Shown here: piece by piece, positions 48,153 to 57,616 of the stretch | How the letters are laid out: every line of letters starts with the position of its first letter | Numbering within the stretch: position 1 is the first letter of the stretch | NCBI GenBank assembly: GCA_024693325.1 | Contig: JAILLA010000031.1 | Coordinates: 1 to 64,000, forward strand | Origin: Solobacterium sp. | GTDB lineage: Bacteria; Bacillota_I; Bacilli_A; Erysipelotrichales; Erysipelotrichaceae | Length of the DNA stretch: 64,000 nt | Reading direction: 5' to 3' | Made by a program: the position numbers and the translations under genes | The notes under the pieces: model-generated | Told to the model about the DNA's origin: nothing | The model's database searches: none | The model's input: the letters and a program-made list of their open reading frames with translations, nothing else

Positions 48153-48728
48153 ATGACACTGCATGATCTATATACAGGTGAAAGAACTTACCGCAGGTAT
48201 CTGCAGAAAGAGATCAGTCATGACACACTGCTTGCAGTCATGGAGAACGTACGTCTTGCGCATTGTGCCGGCAATATGCAGAAGCTGACATTTGCTGTGG
48301 TAACGGAGCCTGCGCTCAGGGATCAGATGGCTCAGCTGGTCCATTTCGCCGCTTATCTGCCAAAAGAGATCGGACAGCCCAAACCGGGAGAAGAGGCCAT
48401 GGCTTATGTTGTGATCATCAAGCCGAAAGATAAATATCCGCTTGGAGACATTGATGCCGGAATCGCTGCAGAAGTCATCACCTCATCCGCATGGGAACAG
48501 GGCGTTGGTTCATGCATCATGCTGAACTTCAATGCCGCAAAGGTCAATGAACTCCTGCAGGTCCCGGATGACAGTATCGCACGTATTGTGATCGCCATGG
48601 GCTATCCTGCACATACCAGTACTGTTGTTGAAATGAATGAAGCACACGATGTGAAGTATTATGTCGACGATGAAGTCAACTATTATGTACCTAAGCGTGC
48701 GCTGGAAGATCTGGTGCAATGGAAATAA
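48153..48728 (+). CDS. Nitroreductase family protein
   Basis: TYRRYLQKEISHDTLLAVMENVRLAHCAGNMQ; AWEQGVGSCIMLNFNAAKVNELLQVPDDSIARIVIAMGYPA. Confidence 0.9.
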   Translation: MTLHDLYTGERTYRRYLQKEISHDTLLAVMENVRLAHCAGNMQKLTFAVVTEPALRDQMAQLVHFAAYLPKEIGQPKPGEEAMAYVVIIKPKDKYPLGDIDAGIAAEVITSSAWEQGVGSCIMLNFNAAKVNELLQVPDDSIARIVIAMGYPAHTSTVVEMNEAHDVKYYVDDEVNYYVPKRALEDLVQWK

Positions 48729-49450
48729 CCGGTGCTGCCATACTGAAAACAACTCCCGGGCTGTTCTCGGCTTTTCATATTGTCCTTTCCTGCCTCACTC
48801 TGCTGGCGGCATTTGTGCTGTCATCTGTCAGGATCAGGGATCCGCTGAAAGCACTGGAGATCTCTGCCCGCATCGCATTGTTATCGGAAGTGATCAAGCA
48901 GGTATTCCTCTTCCGCATGCATCATGCGTTTCAATGGTGGTACTTCCCGTTCCAGCTGTGTTCCGTACCAATGTATCTGCTTTGCTGTCTCACGCGTATT
49001 TCCGATGAACAGCGGAAAACAGTATGTACGTTCTGTGCGTCCTGCAGCCTGATCGCTGCATTATGCGCATTGCTGTATCCGGAGAATATGCTGCATGAAC
49101 AGGTGTTCCTGATGACGCATAGTTTTCTCTATCATGGATGGATGCTGTGGTGTTCCTTCCTCATCATCAGAAACAGACTGTACGGAGAACGTTTCCTGCC
49201 GGCATGCAGACTGCTGGTCATTCTTGCGTTCATTGCAGAGATCATCAACACCGTAGGTTTTTTCAGTCATACCGGTTACGGGGTACCCGATATGTTTTAT
49301 ATCTCACCGTTTGTTCCTGCCACACAGCCTGTGTTCAAAGTCATCGCTGAGCATTTCGGCCGGATCACGGAGATCATCGTCTACCTGTCATCCTTTTCAC
49401 TGGTCAGCTGCTTCTGTCTGACAGTGATCCGCCGATTCCGGGATCAGTAA
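48719..49450 (+). CDS. YwaF/TMEM164-like integral membrane protein
   Basis: Multi-TM protein with HAFQWWYFPFQLCSVPMYL and MLHEQVFLMTHSFLYHGWMLW motifs. Confidence 0.6.
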   Translation: MEITGAAILKTTPGLFSAFHIVLSCLTLLAAFVLSSVRIRDPLKALEISARIALLSEVIKQVFLFRMHHAFQWWYFPFQLCSVPMYLLCCLTRISDEQRKTVCTFCASCSLIAALCALLYPENMLHEQVFLMTHSFLYHGWMLWCSFLIIRNRLYGERFLPACRLLVILAFIAEIINTVGFFSHTGYGVPDMFYISPFVPATQPVFKVIAEHFGRITEIIVYLSSFSLVSCFCLTVIRRFRDQ

Positions 49451-49684
49451 AATACGCAGTTCCATGTCCAGTCCTTCTGCCAGGCGCTTCAGCATCTTTA
49501 CGGTCGGATTGCGTCTGCCTCCTTCGATCCTGCTGATCTCTTCCGGTGAAATGCCTGTCCGTCTGGAAAGCTCCTTCTGGGTCAGGTTCCGGAACAGCCT
49601 CGCATTCAGCAGTTCATATGCGTAACCTTCTTCCCGGTAAACTTTTGAGAAGGAATCGTGCAGGCCTTCATTTACCTGCTGCAT
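49397..49684 (-). CDS. XRE/HigA-like HTH protein
   Basis: ARLFRNLTQKELSRRTGISPEEISRIEGGRRNPTVKMLKRLAEGLDMELRI. Confidence 0.85.
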   Translation of the reverse strand: MQQVNEGLHDSFSKVYREEGYAYELLNARLFRNLTQKELSRRTGISPEEISRIEGGRRNPTVKMLKRLAEGLDMELRILLIPESADHCQTEAADQ

Positions 49685-50616
49685 ACGATGCAGTCCTCCC
49701 GGTCATCAAAACCGACTGTAAACAGTTTCCCGGATTCCCGGTGATACACATACAGTTTGTCTGACAGGTACTCTTCTTCTTTGACATAGTGCCCGTTGAC
49801 ATGCCTTACGATCTGCTGCATCTCATACAGGTCCTCAAACGACAGCAGTGTCGTGATATACAGTTCATGGATCGATGACGGGATGATGCAGTAGCTGCTG
49901 TCCAGCTGATCAGCGATCTGTTCCAACATGCCGGGATAGACGATCACAGCCGCGCCGTTGACACCCGGTTCATTAGTGAGCACCTTCATTTCCTCACCGG
50001 ATATGTCACGGTCTTCTTTGGGAAGGACCTTTCCCTGTACATGCATTTCCATAAATTCGGTGCTGTTTTCAAAGACAGCAGGGAACAGGATCATACTGCT
50101 TCTGAGGGCATCTTCATGAAGCTGTTTTTTTGTTACCCCGTACTGTTCCATCAATTTGTTGGTGATCATAACGGAAGACATGCCCGCGTCATCCATGTTC
50201 AGCAGGATATGGTATGTGATTGCAAGATCCCGGAACATCGTATACGGGATCTCCTTCAGCAGTTCCCGGTTTCTTTTTTCATTGCTGAGACGGGCGAACA
50301 GTCTGTCACAGATATTCTCATATGATGAAAGGAATGGCTGTATCTCACGTGTACCGTGCTCAAACAGATCTCTGAACACTCCCGAAAATACCGTTTCCAG
50401 ATCCCCGTACATCTGATACCGCTCATACAGATCGCCCAGGCTGACGGAGATCCCGCTGAGCCCTTCGCGGTCCGGAATCACGCTGACTGCCCGGTATGTT
50501 TTTCCCAGTTTCATCTGCGGAATGATCGCCACTTTTGCCGGGGTGTATTCCTCCGGCAGGAACTTTCTGATGTTTTCAAGTGCAGCCTGTTCGAACTCTT
50601 CATATGTCATGTTCAT
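49672..50616 (-). CDS. DUF5688-like hypothetical protein
   Basis: MTYEEFEQAALENIRKFLPEEYTPAKVAI...NEPGVNGAAVIVYPGMLEQIADQLDSSYCIIPSSIHELYI. Confidence 0.75.
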   Translation of the reverse strand: MNMTYEEFEQAALENIRKFLPEEYTPAKVAIIPQMKLGKTYRAVSVIPDREGLSGISVSLGDLYERYQMYGDLETVFSGVFRDLFEHGTREIQPFLSSYENICDRLFARLSNEKRNRELLKEIPYTMFRDLAITYHILLNMDDAGMSSVMITNKLMEQYGVTKKQLHEDALRSSMILFPAVFENSTEFMEMHVQGKVLPKEDRDISGEEMKVLTNEPGVNGAAVIVYPGMLEQIADQLDSSYCIIPSSIHELYITTLLSFEDLYEMQQIVRHVNGHYVKEEEYLSDKLYVYHRESGKLFTVGFDDREDCIVCSR

Positions 50617-50712
50617 TGCTTTCCTCCTTCTGTCCGACAGAAAAAACCATCCGAAGATGGTTTCACTGCTTTAATATCCGCCGTTCAGCAAAGAGTTCCA
50701 CGTTGTTTTTTT

Positions 50713-51351
50713 TTACCATTCCGACACTTTGAAATCCCGTCCGGCAGAAGGATATTTCAGGAGATGGTAATCCCCGTCATACTCAAATTCAATGATGCAG
50801 GCATTGGGGAAAGCATTGGTTCCCTTTTCCCTGCAGGCTTTCCTGTAGGCGATCGTATCGATCCCGAACAGTTCTGCCATCGTCAGGTCCGAGAATAATC
50901 CATGTGATACTACAAGCACCTCATCCCTGTAGCTGCATTGGGAAACGATATTGTCAAATGCCCTTCTTGAACGTGCCCTGACTGTTTCCTCGTCCTCTCC
51001 TCCGAGATCCGAAAAGTCCCTGTTCATTCTGCGTTTGAACAGTTCATCACCCAGTTCTGTAAAAGGACGTGCTTCCCAGCTTCCGAAATCGAACTCATGC
51101 AGGTCATCTATCGTCTGCAGGGGAATATTCCTGTTTCCCAGAATGATCTTTGCGGTTGCGACTGCTCTGCCAAGCGGTGAAGAAAATGCTTTGGTAAAAT
51201 TGACCGTTTCCAGCGCAGCTGCGCTTTCACGTACCTGCTGTATGCCTTCCTCTGTCAAAGGTGAATCACAGACACCCTGCATGCGGTCCTGGCTGTTGTA
51301 TATTGTCTGTCCGTGTCTGACCAGAAAAAAATGCACTCTTTTCATTATCAT
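50713..51351 (-). CDS. Histidine phosphatase family protein
   Basis: FFLVRHGQTIYNSQDRMQGVCDSPLTEEG; VVSHGLFSDL. Confidence 0.95.
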   Translation of the reverse strand: MIMKRVHFFLVRHGQTIYNSQDRMQGVCDSPLTEEGIQQVRESAAALETVNFTKAFSSPLGRAVATAKIILGNRNIPLQTIDDLHEFDFGSWEARPFTELGDELFKRRMNRDFSDLGGEDEETVRARSRRAFDNIVSQCSYRDEVLVVSHGLFSDLTMAELFGIDTIAYRKACREKGTNAFPNACIIEFEYDGDYHLLKYPSAGRDFKVSEW

Positions 51352-51369
51352 TTTTATCCTTCCTGCTGT

Positions 51370-52306
51370 TTACTTTTTCTTTTCTTTTGAACGTTTATCA
51401 TTGATCGTCTGTATTTCCTGCACATCGATCTTTTTGACATTGTTTTCTTCCGCCCATTTCACGCAGCCCTTGAGGACTGTCGGCAGGAAGACGCGCGGTA
51501 CTTTGACGAGCATAGCCAGAGCCTCATCCGTAAACTCGATATCTGTCTGCAGTCTGTCGGCAGCGTAACGGACGGAAGCGACTGTCGTTTCACGCATCGG
51601 CAGTAGTTCCGGGATCGGTCTTCTGTGCTTCGTATACCAGAAGTTCTTGGAATCACGGTATCCGTAATCCACGGGCACACGCGGGAAGCCAGATGCTTTG
51701 ACACCGTTGACGATCGTGTTGTAATAGCGTTTCTTCATCAGGATATGGTCGATCCTGAGGACAAAGTGTGCCCCGAAAGGTGTGGTGATGCCGTTGAAGT
51801 CATGATACTTTTCCAGATCATAATGATCTTCACCTTCGTTGAGCGGGCGTGTGTCCTGGGCGTTGTCCAGCGTATCGACCCATGTGCATTCAATGACCTG
51901 GAAGGCCTGCTTGATGACCTGGGGATATGTACCTGCAGGATCTTCCTCTTTGCGCAGCCCGTCTTCCAGTTTCAGATTGAAATCCTTCATCTTTTCTTCC
52001 GGCTTGTCGCCCGGCCATCCCAGCCTGACTGTCTCCTTGAAGTACTTCCTGTCATCCGGCAGGAAATTGATCGTGCATTTCTTATGCTTGATCAGGTTCT
52101 GGGCTGTATTGGAGCTGTTCCTGCATTCCAGCAGCAGCGCGTAGTAATCCTTGCCGGCTACATAGAACGGTGCCAGAAGCGAATACGGTCCGAACGTCGT
52201 TTTCCCTTCATCCGTCAGTGTACCGATCAGTACGACAGGCCATCGGGAAAAACAGTGATGTCTGATAGAAATTATCAACTACCCTTAAATCTTTGAAACT
52301 GCTCAT
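51370..52306 (-). pseudogene. Flavin reductase-like protein interrupted by an apparent 1-nt frameshift near its N-terminus
   Basis: Strong RBS (AGGAGGATAAAGA) and ATG at 52306 give MSSFKDLRVVDNFYQTSLFFPM and then go out of frame. The 52278-51370 frame continues as PVVLIGTLTDEGKTTFGPYSLLAPFYVAGKDYY. Confidence 0.6.
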
Positions 52307-52338
52307 TCTTTATCCTCCTGTCCGCACGAGAAAGAGAA

Positions 52339-52974
52339 TCATTTCAGATCCTCTGCTGTCGTGATCTTGATGTTGTCATACGTTCCGGCTACAGCCTTGA
52401 CGGGTATGCCGTAACGCTCTGCGAGGGACGCGTCATCCGTCCCGGTGAAGCCTTCCCGGAATGCCTTGTGCATGCAGTCCAGGATCACTTTTGTATGAAA
52501 GACCTGCGGTGTCTGTGCCGCTGCCAATGAAGAACGATCCGGCGTCTCCACGATATATCCGTCCTTCAGCACTTTGATCGTATCCTTGCAGGGAACGCAC
52601 AGGCAGGCTGCCTGTTCCGTTTCCATCGTCTTTTTCAATTCATCCAGTGACTCTTTATGAACATACGGTCTGGCCCCGTCATGGATCATGACGACATCGC
52701 ACAGCACAGCATGCAGACCGTTTGATACGCTTTCCTGTCTGGTGCTTCCGCCCTTTGCCACAACGATCTTGCCGGGCCATCTGGAAGTGATCTCACGCAT
52801 ATAATCCGACGCGTCCGTTACGACAATGATCTGCGCACAGTCTTCATCATTGAGGAATGTTTCCATCGTCATTTCTAGGATCGTTTTTCCGTTGATCCGG
52901 TGATAGACCTTATTATAACCAAGTCCCATTCTTGTGCCGCTGCCTGCCGCAACGATCACTGTACTGTATTTCAT
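52339..52974 (-). CDS. ispD: 2-C-methyl-D-erythritol 4-phosphate cytidylyltransferase
   Basis: MKYSTVIVAAGSGTRMG; VVAKGGSTRQESVSNGL; VMIHDGARPYV; AAAQTPQVFHTKVI; GTDDASLAERYG. Confidence 0.95.
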   Translation of the reverse strand: MKYSTVIVAAGSGTRMGLGYNKVYHRINGKTILEMTMETFLNDEDCAQIIVVTDASDYMREITSRWPGKIVVAKGGSTRQESVSNGLHAVLCDVVMIHDGARPYVHKESLDELKKTMETEQAACLCVPCKDTIKVLKDGYIVETPDRSSLAAAQTPQVFHTKVILDCMHKAFREGFTGTDDASLAERYGIPVKAVAGTYDNIKITTAEDLK

Positions 52975-53033
52975 ACTCAGGTTCCTCCTGCCCCATTTCA
53001 TTTTACCCTGTATGGAAAAATGATTCATCATCT

Positions 53034-53173
53034 TGATACGTGCAAATTCTAATCCGAACAAAATTTAACGGTGTTTAAGGAATATAACACCGGTTATGAC
53101 AATTCTAAACTGAACAAAAGCATCTTACTTGGACGCATACCTGGCGGTTGTTACAATTCTAAACCGAACACAA
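53034..53173 (+). repeat. Putative Tn7-like transposon end with three TnsB-binding-site-like direct repeats
   Basis: GCAAATTCTAATCCGAACAAAA (53042-53063), GACAATTCTAAACTGAACAAAA (53098-53119), TACAATTCTAAACCGAACACAA (53152-53173). The outer repeat is preceded by 8 bp, TGATACGT. Confidence 0.75.
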
Positions 53174-53247
53174 ATTAATAACAGGCATTTAGGAGCAGAT
53201 AAAGACTCTTGCAAACCAACAACTTATACTACCGACTGTTTGAGCCA

Positions 53248-53271
53248 AAAAAACGCCGCATTGGCGTTTTT
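53248..53271 (-). terminator. Intrinsic terminator after tnsC
   Basis: Minus strand AAAAACGCCAATGCGGCGTTTTTTT. Confidence 0.85.
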
Positions 53272-53281
53272 CTAATCTCTG

Positions 53282-54841
53282 TTAAATAATGCATTCTTCA
53301 AGTTTACTGAACAGTTCTTCCGCTGACTCTGAAGATTTTTTCTTCTTATAAGTCTTTTTCTTAGTCACTGCCGCAAATACGTCCAGGAGTACTTTAGACT
53401 GATTCAAATCGCTCAGAGGCAAATCTCCGATTATTTCACCACACGACTTACGAATTTTTTCTTCAGCAATATCAGGCCTGCTCTCTTTAATCTGAGAAAT
53501 GATTTTACAAATGAGTTCTTCTCTTTCGAGTGCATCCTTATCGGATACAATCATCTTTGTAACTTCTTTCTGCTGTTCATCAGAATGAGTGATTCTGCTG
53601 ACCGCTTCTTTGTTATTCAATTTTGTAATTGCTTTGTTAAACTCATTAGCCTTATCTCTCTCAAACATTGCCGCTACTGCCTCTTTTCTCCGCTGAGAGA
53701 AAATTTTCCTTGCTACACGCTTAACGAAACTAGCATCTATTGTTGGTGGCTTATCAAGAGACAGGTACTCCTCATGAAGTCCAATATACAGCCCGGTCAC
53801 CATGTCAGCAACTCCATGTGTACATTCCCATATAGCATTTATAATTGTGTCGTCAAAGATAATACGTTCGTCAAACCACTGGTAATGTGAGATAGTCCTG
53901 AAAAAATAGATATAGAATTCTTTGCTGTAGCAATAATTTGAAGCATCAATGACCTCACCAATGCGCCTTGCTGTTCTGTTGTTGACGAACATACGCTCAT
54001 ATGCGTCTGGGGTACCGATTATACATATGGCGGCTTTCGTGCGATTATTAATTGTAAGAAAAGATTCAAAACTTGATTCGCGATTCGCTGAAAAATTGAG
54101 CAATTGTATTTCATCGATAATAATTGCACCTATCCCAAAACAATTGATCAAATCACATAATGCATCAACTTTGGCGCCAAGAGTACGCTGCTTGTTAATA
54201 TACTCTGAATAAATCTTCTCCAATCCCAAAGCTTTGTCAATCTCCTGTCCAATCTGATGATACAATTCAGAAAGGTTAGAATTGATCATGCAAGTAACAG
54301 CTATATAAACAATTTGCGAAAAAGAACTCACCCCGTCCATGCCGATATGGTGACGAATTACCTGAGGGTATGGCTTTATCATGTTTTTCAGTGCTGATGA
54401 TTTGCCACAACCGGATTCACCAATCAATGCAAAACCCGGAACTGCTGCATCACAGATTTCTCCATATAGTCGTAAGCTCTTTCTTTTGGATGTCACGATT
54501 TTGAAATCACGCGCACGATAACTTGATAACAGAGCCCTGTAAAAGAGATAATCAAGTCGTGTCACGAAAGGCAGAGGTACACGAATCAGTTCCATCTGCT
54601 GCACTAACATCTTTCTTTTTTCACGATTTTCAGTAGTTTCTTTGTTAGTATACAAGGGCAACGCATTTGTATACCTGGTGATCACGTCCTTCTTATCAAA
54701 TGAGATTCTTGGCAATGCTTCGATGCAGGCGTTGCCTTCATCACCAGGTATGATGGCACTGCTGTATTTGGCATCAACAATATTACTGCTCAGTTCTTCC
54801 TGAGTATATGATTCGTTTGTAATAGTATAGTTAAGTTTCAT
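53282..54841 (-). CDS. tnsC: TnsC-like AAA+ transposition regulator
   Basis: Walker A GESGCGKSS, Walker B GAIIIDEIQLL. Start MKLNYTITNESY after GAGGTGAAGAAT; overlaps tnsB. Confidence 0.9.
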   Translation of the reverse strand: MKLNYTITNESYTQEELSSNIVDAKYSSAIIPGDEGNACIEALPRISFDKKDVITRYTNALPLYTNKETTENREKRKMLVQQMELIRVPLPFVTRLDYLFYRALLSSYRARDFKIVTSKRKSLRLYGEICDAAVPGFALIGESGCGKSSALKNMIKPYPQVIRHHIGMDGVSSFSQIVYIAVTCMINSNLSELYHQIGQEIDKALGLEKIYSEYINKQRTLGAKVDALCDLINCFGIGAIIIDEIQLLNFSANRESSFESFLTINNRTKAAICIIGTPDAYERMFVNNRTARRIGEVIDASNYCYSKEFYIYFFRTISHYQWFDERIIFDDTIINAIWECTHGVADMVTGLYIGLHEEYLSLDKPPTIDASFVKRVARKIFSQRRKEAVAAMFERDKANEFNKAITKLNNKEAVSRITHSDEQQKEVTKMIVSDKDALEREELICKIISQIKESRPDIAEEKIRKSCGEIIGDLPLSDLNQSKVLLDVFAAVTKKKTYKKKKSSESAEELFSKLEECII

Positions 54842-56939
54842 ATTCTTCACCTCCCAATTTTTCAAAAATCTTTAATCCATCTTCAAGAACATCGTCAGTG
54901 CTTGTATATGGATCTGTAATCATCGGCTCAGCAGGGTTAGGTTCTTTTACATCAGGAAGAAGCAATACGTTATTTTCAACCGGAACGATAAGCTGTTCCT
55001 GCGCCCTCTTGGATGCTTCCTCTGATCTTGCTTTTCTCATATCTATTTTTGTGTTTTTCTCAACCCTCTGTTTTTCAGCAATACGAATGATCTCGGCGAC
55101 TGCATTTACGGTATTCGACTTGATCAATCCATTAAGCACTTCGGCATCTCTATCAGTTTTCAAGTGTTCCTTGCGGGCTTTTCTGTATTCATCCAGACTG
55201 CCGGATAACCTCTTTTGGTTTGCGCGATTTGTATTCAAGGAGATAGTTTCCAATGTATGATCTCTCATAATAAACACCCTTGTAATGTCTCGCGTATCCA
55301 TTCGTACTTCCACCTTATCCTTCTTATCTTTTGACGAATAAATCATTTCCCTGAACCAGGCAGATTCTGAAAGATAATTCAAGCCTTCGAAGTTTAATCC
55401 TTTACGGGTTAAATTCATTTTCAGCGGTTGTAAAAGTGAATATCTGAAAGCTGTAAGATTTATCTGTTTGGGTAAACCATAATGCCTTACCCCAAAATCC
55501 CAAAGACAGGTACTCGTTGCAATAACACCTTCCTCGTGCATTTTTTTAGTCATCGGATAATTTTTCCAGTACAGAGCATTGTGCATTATTATTGTCCGGA
55601 TGATAATCTCTTCGAATTCGCTCATTGTCAGAATTGCGTCTTCGCTCGGATCATCCTCTTTTCTTCCGGTTATACCACCATGTTTTGTATAGAGGAACTT
55701 AGTCGGTGCTGAGGACGAATGGAAAGTGCCTTCAACTAACCCCTTCAAACTGCCTGTAGCAGGTGGAACCAGCTCATGATTGATCCCCAGTTCGGCGCAT
55801 ATCCTTGCCATTTCCTTAGATAAGTATTCTGCACCATAATCAGTTCTCAATCTGGCCGGCAAATAACCCGAAGGCCAAAGCTCAGGTTTAATGGTGATAC
55901 CATATTTTTTACATAGTGCGACTTTATCGTCAGAAAGACTCAGCAAACAATTCTTAGCTCCGTTTATTCCGTTGTTCACAAAGCCGACGGAATATCCCAT
56001 AATCTTTCTGCTATAAACATCTATCATCAGATACAAAATCGGACGACCGATTTCTATCGACCGATCTTCTTCAGCAACTATCCGCACATCAAATTCCTGC
56101 TCATCCGTTTCGAAAAGATCACCAGGACCATATACTCCGGAAAGATTATCTGAAACGAGGATCCTTTTATTATTTCGAAAATCTCGTTCAGTTGTATTAG
56201 CCTTTATCCTCTCTTCTGAAGTAAGATTTTTTTTCACATAATAATAGAACTGGCGCGCTGATGGTTTTAAAATGTGTACTATTGTACGTCCAGATTCATC
56301 TTTGGATGTTTCCCAGTCATATTGTTTATCATTTTCACTGAAACACCCAATTAAAGTGGCGTCCGGATTACCCTTATACTTCTTGATTGCTTTGTCAAAC
56401 ATCTCCCGATCTTTGTCATCTAAAAGTTTTCCAGCATACACATGATTCTCTGCTGGCCTGCCCGGCTTTTTAGTGTATTCGTATTGAACGTTTTTACTGT
56501 TGCCGAACTGGCGACGGTCATAAAGCATTCTTCCGTCGAGACCAGACTGAAGATATACTCTGAACAACTGCCAGAAAGTCGTTTTACCTATTGAATATTT
56601 TTCACAAACAGATTTAACAAAATCATTAGCTCCTTTTCGATGATATCTTTCTAGCTCATCTCCAAAAAAATTCATCGCATCTTTACAGATCGATATGTTT
56701 CTCATGGTTTTTTCGCTAATCTCATCTTCTATCTGAATGTTCACTTCCTGAAATGGAACGATTTGCCAGCACTGGCTTGCTATGTTTTTTCCAATTTCAT
56801 CCGTGAAAAGCTGCGATACTATGATTTTCGACACATTCATGTCAACCATTGTTACAACGTTATCTTTAATGCAAATGATTCGCCTGACGCCTTCAGGTGA
56901 AATTATCACATCACCGACTCCATATGATACTGTCTGCAT
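54831..56939 (-). CDS. tnsB: TnsB-like DDE transposase
   Basis: DLFETDEQEFDV, LRTDYGAEYLSKEMARICAELGINHELVPPATGSLKGLVEGTFH (DDE residues); Mu/Tn7-type C-terminus. Confidence 0.93.
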   Translation of the reverse strand: MQTVSYGVGDVIISPEGVRRIICIKDNVVTMVDMNVSKIIVSQLFTDEIGKNIASQCWQIVPFQEVNIQIEDEISEKTMRNISICKDAMNFFGDELERYHRKGANDFVKSVCEKYSIGKTTFWQLFRVYLQSGLDGRMLYDRRQFGNSKNVQYEYTKKPGRPAENHVYAGKLLDDKDREMFDKAIKKYKGNPDATLIGCFSENDKQYDWETSKDESGRTIVHILKPSARQFYYYVKKNLTSEERIKANTTERDFRNNKRILVSDNLSGVYGPGDLFETDEQEFDVRIVAEEDRSIEIGRPILYLMIDVYSRKIMGYSVGFVNNGINGAKNCLLSLSDDKVALCKKYGITIKPELWPSGYLPARLRTDYGAEYLSKEMARICAELGINHELVPPATGSLKGLVEGTFHSSSAPTKFLYTKHGGITGRKEDDPSEDAILTMSEFEEIIIRTIIMHNALYWKNYPMTKKMHEEGVIATSTCLWDFGVRHYGLPKQINLTAFRYSLLQPLKMNLTRKGLNFEGLNYLSESAWFREMIYSSKDKKDKVEVRMDTRDITRVFIMRDHTLETISLNTNRANQKRLSGSLDEYRKARKEHLKTDRDAEVLNGLIKSNTVNAVAEIIRIAEKQRVEKNTKIDMRKARSEEASKRAQEQLIVPVENNVLLLPDVKEPNPAEPMITDPYTSTDDVLEDGLKIFEKLGGEEYET

Positions 56940-57616
56940 AAATCCACCTCCCTCTTATATCTGATCGCCAGTTCTCTGAAATCCAGTTCCTCTGACTCAA
57001 GATCCACTTTTATCAACCGTCTGGCAATCAAATGTTTCACATAACTGATGTCATCTAAGGCATTTTCTGGCAGGTTATAAAACGCGGTTACAAGTCGAAT
57101 GTTATGAGCATATGTCCTATTAATGGTTTCACCATTTATGATAAAAAACTTAATATGCTGCCTTTTCCAGTATTCATGCTCGAGACGAAGCTTTTCATAA
57201 AGCCTCTTTGCTCCATCTTCTTTTGGCCCCGGCAGACTCGCTTTAACTGAATATGCCATTAAATCTCCTGAGTTTGTCGTCACAAGAAGATCTGTACTTA
57301 TTGTCACTGGTTTATGTGTTTTAGAATCAAGTGGGTGCTGTATATGCAACTGGTCAGCTAATTCGAGTGTGATATCCAGCTGTAAAGGGACCTGTTCACG
57401 AACATCTATAACGTATGGATTAAAACGGAGTATGTACCACGCAAGATGCTCTGGTTGTGACTCCAAATGCACCTGCCGTCCAGTAATCCAGTCAATCGGT
57501 GTCGCTGTTGTACCCAGGCTTCCAAATTCACCTGTCTGGATCCAAGGCTTATAATTTGCACCTTCTCCAGTGCCTCTCTTTTCGGCATATTTTTTTTCGT
57601 CAGTTTTGTATCGCAT
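56906..57616 (-). CDS. tnsA: TnsA-like endonuclease
   Basis: SQPEHLAWYILRFNPYVIDVREQVPL, ISTDLLVTTNSGDLMAYSVKAS, LRLEHEYWKRQHIKFFIIN (E/D/K catalytic pattern). Confidence 0.93.
   Translation of the reverse strand: MRYKTDEKKYAEKRGTGEGANYKPWIQTGEFGSLGTTATPIDWITGRQVHLESQPEHLAWYILRFNPYVIDVREQVPLQLDITLELADQLHIQHPLDSKTHKPVTISTDLLVTTNSGDLMAYSVKASLPGPKEDGAKRLYEKLRLEHEYWKRQHIKFFIINGETINRTYAHNIRLVTAFYNLPENALDDISYVKHLIARRLIKVDLESEELDFRELAIRYKREVDLCRQYHMESVM

Noticed and set aside
52339-52974. ispD as the Tn7-like target gene
   Set aside because: The insertion is upstream of the ispD start and the adjacent end looks L-like; in Tn7 the target gene lies next to the R end, usually at its 3' side.
52975-53061. 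N-terminal extension of IspD (MFGLEFARIKMMNHFSIQGKMKWGRRNLS) in the ORF track
   Set aside because: It runs into the transposon-end repeat; the conserved IspD start MKYSTVIVAAG with an AGGAGG RBS lies at 52974.
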